DNA of 64,000 bases from Paulownia fortunei (Eukaryota; Streptophyta; Magnoliopsida; Lamiales; Paulowniaceae). The stretch spans positions 31,856,118 through 31,920,117 of the forward strand of contig CM033106.1 of the NCBI GenBank assembly GCA_019321725.1. Direction: 5' to 3'. The translations under genes were made by a program, and so were the position numbers. This document shows, in pieces, positions 57,385-64,000 of this stretch (positions are counted from its first letter, which is position 1; each line of letters starts with the position of its first letter). The notes below the pieces were generated by a model, which had not been told where the DNA came from, did no database searches, and was given only the letters and a program-made list of their open reading frames with translations.

Positions 57385-57546
57385 AAAATCATCTATGTAA
57401 TAGAGAACATGATTTATAATGCTTGCGCATCAAAATCATCTATTGTAATTGAGAACATGATTTATAATACTTGTGCAAAGGTGTAAACCAGTTCCCTGAT
57501 TCAGTTCCTCTATTGTAATAAAGAACATGATTTATAATACTTGCGC
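57385..57546. repeat. Three imperfect direct repeats
   Basis: Three copies of a unit with (t)ctattgtaat.(g/a)agaacatgatttataatacttgcgc at about 57391-57428, 57438-57476 and 57508-57546. The first two also share catcaaaatcat in front. The third is separated by 32 bp of other sequence. Confidence 0.85.
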
Positions 57547-57552
57547 TGGATT

Positions 57553-58276
57553 TTGAGTCCGATCAACCCCTAGAAAATTAGTTATGAAGGGGAAAGAAAA
57601 TCTCGCTATATAACTTGGTTAAGTTGGTTCAAGACTATTCCTTAGTTGATGTAGGGTGAAGGACGAGTCCATCACATTCTCCTTCAGGGAAGGAAACTCC
57701 CTAAGAGTCCGTCACATTTTCGTCCGGAAACAAAACCCCATTGGGGAGTCCATTATTTTTTTTCCCACCGGGGAAGGAAAGAGTTTTGTCACATTTTCCC
57801 CCATCCATCCAAACTCACGCATAACCTTGTACGATATGAATTCCCTGGCCGACCAACCTTTGGCACTCACATACGGGTCCCCCTTGACACCCAAATCCAT
57901 GGGGAAGGATACCCCATTATGCAGTATTGGCTCCCCTGGCACATAGGTCCTTTGACACCCAAACCCACGGGAAATGAAACCCCCCGCTACAAGCAATGTG
58001 GGGATTCAAGCCCCTCATGTGGTGTGGGCTCCCTTTGCCGGGCAACCTTTCCCCATCCAAACTCATACATGCCCTCGTGTGATATCGCTCCTTTGGTCAG
58101 GAGCTCGGCCAACCTTCGACACCCACACATAGGTTTCCTAACATCGGTAGGATTGTACTTTAATAATATTTTGTTATAGACCCAATCCATTTTTAGAAAA
58201 TTGATTACTAAAAAAGACAAAAAAAAAAACTCATTATGTAAGTTGATCCAAAACCCTCCCCTAACCGATGTGGGAT
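57553..58276. mobile_element. Small C-rich element with terminal direct repeats (TRIM-like candidate)
   Basis: A GC- and C-rich core (about 57655-58150) full of short words such as cacatttt, acacccaaa, ccccatccaaactca and gggaaggaaa. It is flanked by diverged direct repeats of about 100 bp: 57553-57657 and 58176-58276 share tagaaaattagttat/tagaaaattgattac, then ctatataactt.gtt/ttatgtaagttga, then gatgt(a/g)gg(g/a)tga. Open frames in the core are low-complexity on both strands and not convincing proteins. No primer-binding site or polypurine tract was identified, so the class is unproven. Confidence 0.5.
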
Positions 58277-58495
58277 GATAAGAAGTCCTTCATAATAAGC
58301 TCTCACCATTTGGGATATTCATACATGCAGACCATCTTAATGCAATATTTTTCACAAACGGCAAATCTCTATTGTTATATAAGAAGTTATGCATTGAACG
58401 GACCTCTTCTGTTGGTATTGAACATGATTTACCTTCTCTTTGCTATTTCAAAAATGGATCACTCAAATTTAAAAGTGTAGCGCTTGAATGTGCAG

Positions 58496-58642
58496 GTCCA
58501 TCAATATGATGTCATGCATTATGCAAGAAAAATTGAGCAACAAAATGCACCCGCCGCTGAAGTAGATTGCTCTAAAGAAAAAAGTTATGCACCAACCAGC
58601 ATTAATGGTGTCACCACTTATTATCTTCAATTGAAGATTGAA
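58496..58642 (+). pseudogene. Possible single exon of a cystatin-like protein (relic)
   Basis: An open stretch starts after a TGCAG acceptor and ends at TTG/GTATCC, reading VHQYDVMHYARKIEQ, then SINGVTTYYLQLKIEL. The VxGxxYYL-K-E pattern recalls the second binding loop and strand of plant cystatins, although the usual QVVAG loop is absent. No partner exon is seen nearby. The similarity is weak, and chance is possible. Confidence 0.25.
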
Positions 58643-58659
58643 TTGGTATCCCATTTTAT

Positions 58660-60197
58660 ATTTTAATTTAATATTTACCTTATCATCATCATATCTTATA
58701 TAGGACTCAATAGTTTATAAAAATTCAGTTTTAAATAGACATTCTCTAACTTATTGCTGCTAAATTGAATCTCAAGATGGATTAATCTTTTTTGCAAGTT
58801 TTCCCGGAAATTATTAAAAAAACTCCATTCTTAACTTAATGGGAAGACAAATAAGGAGTACTTTCCAAAATCTTTAGTTTCTGATGATGTTTCTAATTTT
58901 TGTACAAAATATTTCAATTCCTGTTAAATTTTATGTTGGGTAAATGACACATTACCCCCAAACTTCACAGAGTTTAGCACTTTACTTTCAAAAATAAAAT
59001 ATAAATACTTTGTCCCTTCAAAATTAATTATTTTGATACTTTATCCATAAAAAATAAATTTTAAACAGTTATTATAGCACTTTGTGCCATCAATTTATAT
59101 CTATTATAGTAGTTGCATCCAATGTCATTTTTAATTTTTTTTTTTTTATCAAAACTCTTCATCAACCGTCATCGCTTAATTTTTTCCCCATTTACTCACT
59201 CGAAAGCTCAAAAAAATGACATTGTAATAATTTTTATTATTAACAATGATGAGAACTCAACAAATGAGAGTATATTTGCTCAAATTGTATCAACAACAGT
59301 ACTAAAAATATTTTAGACAGCATTATTTTTTATATTTTTATTATTGATAATAAAAAAAAATATTACAAATGAAAAAAATAAGGAAAAAAAAATATTATGG
59401 TGAAAAATTGATTTTAAGTGTTATAATAATGTTAATTGAAGTATTAAAATTATTAAGTTTGGGGTGAAGTGCAATTTAATCTTTTATCTTTTCCTATTTT
59501 ACTATGAAATTCTTACATTTTTTCATGATTATTTTTTTATTTAAAAAAAATGATTCGTTTGTGTCTCAAATATTATAAACATTTCAATTAATAATTAGTG
59601 ATATTAATATTGAATGGTCCTATAAAATTTAGCAGCATTAATATACTAGTATCAAATCAAATTGAGGTCCCTATATATAGAGTTAATTTTAATTGACAAA
59701 TTATCAGATAATAAAAAAGTTGTATTACATAATAAAACTTAATTAACATGACTAGCTGAAAAAGAATCTAAAGATATGGGTAATAGACATGTTTGAATTT
59801 CATAAGCAATCGAATATCTTTTTCATATTTTTTCTTCATATTTCACTAGGTTTATAATTGTTCCACTGTATTTTCGGAAAGTTTATAATATTCAAGAACT
59901 CGAAACATAAACGAAATTTTAATACATGAGCCATGGTTGGTTGGGCAGGAAATTAAGGAATAGACAATAATCAGGCGAAAAAGCGGATACCATATACGCG
60001 CCTCCAAACAGACGGGGACGAAGCTTGTTCCTCAGCAGATGGGTGGAGCGGAGCCGTAAACAATTGGCGTAGCGGAGTAGTAGTACTCTGTAATCATTCA
60101 GATTTTAGATCTCTGCCAACCTTCTAGTCCGACAAGGAACCTCCACAGCAAATTTAATAGTCTACAACAATCAAATCTCAAGAGGACAGAGAGGGAA
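58660..60197. other. AT-rich spacer and promoter of the nucleotide-sugar transporter
   Basis: AT-rich, with a block at about 58935-59110 (acattaccccca.. ..actttgtccct) that recalls the repeat-like stretch at 8995-9140. From 59960 to 60197 the composition becomes less AT-rich, fitting proximal promoter and 5' UTR. No gene seen. Confidence 0.5.
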
Positions 60198-63100
60198 ATG
60201 GAGTACAGAAGAATTAAGGATCAGGTTGCCTTCTTCTCTCCTATCCTATCCTAATTTTACTTGTATGCTGTTTATGTATATATCTCTGTCGGCGATTGGC
60301 TTCCGTGTTGTTATTTGCCGATTTGATTAGGTCACGTTTAGATTTTTCTGTATCTCATTGCTATTGATCTGCTGCAGTTGGGTTCTGTCTATTGCTTTGT
60401 GATTCTTTAAATTTTGTTGTCATGCTACTTTTAGTTGTTCAAGCGTCTTTTCTGACTTCTGCTATTCCTTTTGCTACATTTTGTCTGCTTTAACCATTTT
60501 CTTTCATCGTTTTTCTGCCTTTTTCCATAGTTTTTTCTCTTTACCAGTTGGTGCTCAGCTCACACTGATTTCTCGTGATTCCTTGCTTCTGATTTAACAA
60601 CATTTCATATCTGCGCATCTTAATTATTGCTCACTTTCTACTGATAAATGCTGGATCATTTAGGATAAAGATGGGGATGCAGTTCATGACGATGTTGAGA
60701 GCTTACGAGGAAAACCCCATTCAGGTGCCATATGCCAGTCGCTTCGTTTCTTTTTCACATAGCTGCATCATCTGTCTATGTTTTGCATGTTGCATCTCTC
60801 ATTTTTCATTTTTTTCTGGTTTGTTTATCCTCACATTTGCTGTTAAATTACAGGCTCTCCCAATAATATGGTTGCCTTAGGAGGCAGCTCTGGTGACCAT
60901 TCTAAGTGGAAGCGCAAGTATGAATGTCTTTCATTTCCTTTACATATTTAGGAGTATACCAACAGCATGGGGAATTAGAATTTTCTCATTATTTCTTAAT
61001 ACTTTTAACCTATGATAAAATAGGTCCATCGTAACACTTGCATTGACGGTTCTTACAAGTTCACAAGCAATTCTTATTGTCTGGTCAAAGAGGGCAGGCA
61101 AGTATGAGTACAGCGTCACAACTGCAAATTTTTTGGTGAGTGGATGATGATATTTCCTATTAGGCTAGTCATTATGTAGTTATTGCTATGCTCTTTTCAT
61201 TTTCCATTACGTTCTGGAAAGGGTCTGAGTCTCCAGAAGAATGTTCTGAATTTGGTCTTCAATTGATTATTTCTGATTAGGTAGAGGCTTTGAAATGTGC
61301 GCTGTCACTTGCAGCCCTGGCAAGAATTTGGAGGAATGAAGGTGTTACTGAGGATAACAGGTTTTTTCCCCTTCTCTATTATTCATTTTCCATTAATTGA
61401 CAGAACAATAGATATCATGGATTAGGACACATATGGTCTTCATCTATCACTGAGAAAAAAGGTTCTGGAGAGAACAACTAATAAAAATTAAATGAGCACA
61501 ACTCAATAAAAAGTTCTGGACAGTACAATGCAATAAACCACATAACTGAACTGTTTAAGTCTGAGTCTTGTCAAAAAATTCTGTTCCTTAACCAGATTCG
61601 AGCAAATGTTCACCAATTTAGCTTATAATATTGCGCACATTAAAATTCTTTTAGCAAAAACTTACAACTTCCGAGAAATGATTACATGCAGGGGGTGGCA
61701 TCTTCTGTTACAGCTAAATACTACTTCTAAAATTATTTTGACCTGTAAAATTGACACAAGATTTCCTGTTTCCTGCTTTTCTCCGTCAACTCAATTTGTT
61801 TTCCCTGTTTTCAAACTTCCCCCCACTATAGGTTGAGTACGACATGGGATGAAGTTAGTGTATATCCCATTCCTGCTGCTCTTTACCTCGTCAAGAATTT
61901 ACTTCAGGTATGTTTTCATTCTTGTCTGTTAAAATTTTACAGTGAATTTTTAGTTCCTTTTGCAGCATGCTGTTTCCTAATATGTCTGTTTGTGGCAGTA
62001 TTACATCTTTGCATATGTAGATGCACCAGGTTACCAAATACTAAAGAACTTAAACATTATCAGCACTGGTGTGTTATACCGTATCATTCTCAAGAAAAAG
62101 TAAGTCATTCCTCACAACTTACTGCTATTGAGTTTAAAGTTTCAAACGTAAAAAGTCTCTACTTGATGTCAGCTCCTTTGAGGGGGATTTTAGTCTAAAG
62201 AATTTCTAGATGCTTGTGATGTCATGACACGCAAAATTAACCTTTACTCATTTCTTCTTTCTTGTGTTTATGGACGAGAAGGTGGTGGAGGATGGGCGAT
62301 AGGCTTTTCAAAACAAACATATAACTGTCTGAAACATCTTTTTTCAGGTTGAGTGAAATTCAGTGGGCAGCTTTCATTTTATTGTGTGCAGGGTGCACCA
62401 CGGCACAACTTAACTCTAAGTAAGGATTTTATGGTTATATCTCTGTCTTATTGTCTTTAAGCATAGTTTAGAGTGCACCATATTGTTCATAACGTACGCA
62501 GGGAATTTCCTTGATTCTGTAACCATAGCAAGATAATGATAGAAAGGCTTTTACTTTTTGCATGCTTTCTATTTGGCCAACCAGTGGTATAGTCACTCTG
62601 GACTCCATGGGGGTCAGTTAACCACCCTCAACTCTACAAAATTCATTTATGGATGTAAGATATTTAGAATTATAGAGGCTTTATTGACCACAATGAAGAA
62701 ATAAAATCCAATAGTAGGGGATCAAAGTCAGTGAAGAGGGGACAAAATTGACACTGTACTTGGTGGCCAAACGTGAATGTAATATTGATATTTTAATTGT
62801 AAGTCAAACTTGAAAATAAATAAACAGTAGAGTTTTTCTTTTTTCTTTAAGTGTATAAAAAACCATGCACAGTATTAGTTGGGAACTGTGAGTTTAAATT
62901 ACTGCTTAGTTTTTATATCTTTTCTAATAGAGCAATCACGAGTCGCGTTTATTTACCCAATAAGAAATAAAAATCCAGTAGAAGGGGATCAAAATTTTTG
63001 AAGAGGGGATAAAACTGACACTGTTAGAAACAGTAGTGTTTCTTTTTGCTTCAAGTGTATAAAAAGCCGAGGGCAGAATTAGTTGGGCAATGTATGTTTA

Positions 63101-64000
63101 AATTGCTGCTTGTGTTTGGTACCTTTCTGACACATTATCATGGACAAGAAAAAGTCACCTCTGGATTTTGCTCTATTCATTTTTTTTTTTCCATTTGAAT
63201 TAGCACATTAATTTGATTGAAATATATTTATGCTACATAATAGCTCTTTATAGTATTATAAGCATTGATTTGAAATTTTATGTGATAATAATTTCACAAT
63301 TGATCCCACTGGAGCAAGTTTCTTGCTACGCTACTGTGCCCCAATGGTGCTTAGAAAATAGAGCATGCCAATGAGTCTCTAACCTTAAGATTATGATTTT
63401 TCTTCCAGCTTTCCTTTCCTTCTCCGCTTCTTGGAATCCTGACCATATTTACGTCCTTGTCTGTGTCCTTATGGGATCTCATTTTTTTGTGCAGTTCTGA
63501 TCGAGTGTTGCAAACACCTTTTCAGGGTTTGCTGATGGCAATTGTAAGTTGCTAAACTGAAATCTGATAGCATATCAATATCAACCCATGATTACTCATC
63601 AGATGAAACAAAATGGATTCCTCTTAGTTGAAAGTTTTTTTTATTACTTAGTACTCCATTTAATTTATGATTTAGCAGGAGAAAGTGAAAAGGAAAAGCA
63701 AAATCATGAGAAACTAAAGTTCATTTCACTTTCCTTTTGGACAGAATAACTACCCATTCTACTAACTTATTAAATTCCGTCGCTAATTATGGAAAAATAA
63801 ATAAAAATTGAATAATAAGTTAGTAAATGACTCTCGTAATTGTATCTATACAAGCATGTCCTTCGTGTTCTCTTTTAGAACTTAACGAAGAGATATTTTT
63901 ATTGAAGTTTTCTCGATTAAAATCCAAGGTCCAAACACAGTTTCAGTAACTCTTGGTGGATCATTTCAGATCATGGCTCTTCTTAGCGGTTTTGCTGGAG
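60198..64000 (+). CDS. CMP-sialic acid transporter-like nucleotide-sugar transporter, 3' end outside the window
   Basis: Golgi multi-pass antiporter of the NST/DMT superfamily. Exons: 60198-60224, 60664-60724, 60854-60917, 61024-61135, 61281-61360, 61832-61907, 61999-62099, 62348-62419, 63495-63543, and 63970 onward. Phases all agree, giving the first 224 residues. The start MEYRRIKDQ, the hydrophilic N-terminal region, then KSIVTLALTVLTSSQAILIVWSKR, VDAPGYQILKNLNIISTGVLYRI and CTTAQLNSNSDRVLQT match the plant CMP-sialic acid transporter 2-4 group by recall. Plants make little or no sialic acid, so the true substrate may be another nucleotide sugar. About half of the usual 400 residues lies beyond the window. 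Confidence 0.92.
62690..63125. repeat. Two-copy direct repeat in transporter intron 8
   Basis: Copies at about 62692-62930 and 62960-63125 share aataaaatccaatagtaggggatcaaa, then gaagaggggacaaaattgacactgt, then ttaagtgtataaaaaaccatg, then ttagttgggaa..gt..gtttaaattactgctt. The second copy lacks about 75 bp from the middle. Confidence 0.85.

Noticed and set aside
57656..58220. Overlapping 77-96-codon frames on both strands in the C-rich block
   Set aside because: They arise from low stop frequency in C-rich repeats; no domain, no start context, and mirrored frames on both strands.

Overview
This is nuclear DNA of a flowering plant. Coding exons are broken by many GT-AG introns in AT-rich DNA, and the proteins are plant-specific families: a CDPK, a CrRLK1L receptor kinase, receptor-like cytoplasmic kinases, a GAUT, plant-type GnT-I, a type 4 metallothionein and a sporopollenin reductase. 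The GnT-I resembles asterid sequences in my recall, so an asterid eudicot (possibly Lamiales) is my best guess. No species call is possible by reading alone.

Layout. About 1.2-8.5 kb (minus): U11/U12-65K, an RNA-binding protein of the minor spliceosome, with an apparent 1-nt frameshift in exon 3 and a duplicated, decayed exon 6 in an intron. About 9-16 kb: AT-rich transposon graveyard with a broken Helitron helicase, three copies of a degenerate AT-rich repeat and a LINE 3' end. About 16.3-32 kb (minus): an RLCK-VII-type kinase that has lost its first exon, an intronless FERONIA-type (CrRLK1L) receptor kinase with an unusual repeated C-terminal tail, the pectin enzyme GAUT3, and an intact RLCK paralogue of the first kinase. 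32-36.5 kb: microsatellite-rich spacer holding a seed-type (Ec, type 4) metallothionein. 36.6-43.2 kb (minus): N-acetylglucosaminyltransferase I in 18 coding exons, one bounded by an AT-AC U12-type intron. 45.1-46.7 kb (minus): tetraketide alpha-pyrone reductase 1. 48.2-56.3 kb (plus): a CPK5/CPK6-type calcium-dependent protein kinase whose fifth intron holds a decayed Ty1/copia element. 56.3-60.2 kb: spacer with an odd C-rich block flanked by direct repeats. 60.2 kb to the end (plus): a CMP-sialic-acid-transporter-like nucleotide-sugar transporter, cut by the window edge.

The genes are not one pathway. Several act in the Golgi or on the cell wall (GAUT3, GnT-I, the nucleotide-sugar transporter) and several in signalling (two RLCKs, the CrRLK1L, the CDPK). 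By recall of Arabidopsis loci, GAUT3/CGL1 and CPK5/transporter/TKPR1 each lie close together on chromosome 4, so the right part looks like conserved gene order.

I found no CRISPR, operon or clearly new system. The strongest leads are the AT-AC intron in GnT-I, the reading-frame break and exon duplication in U11/U12-65K, the four-repeat tail of the CrRLK1L, the exon-1-less RLCK, and the small element-like C-rich block at 57.5-58.3 kb. All gene models come from reading splice sites and family similarity by eye. No search, alignment program or transcript data was used.
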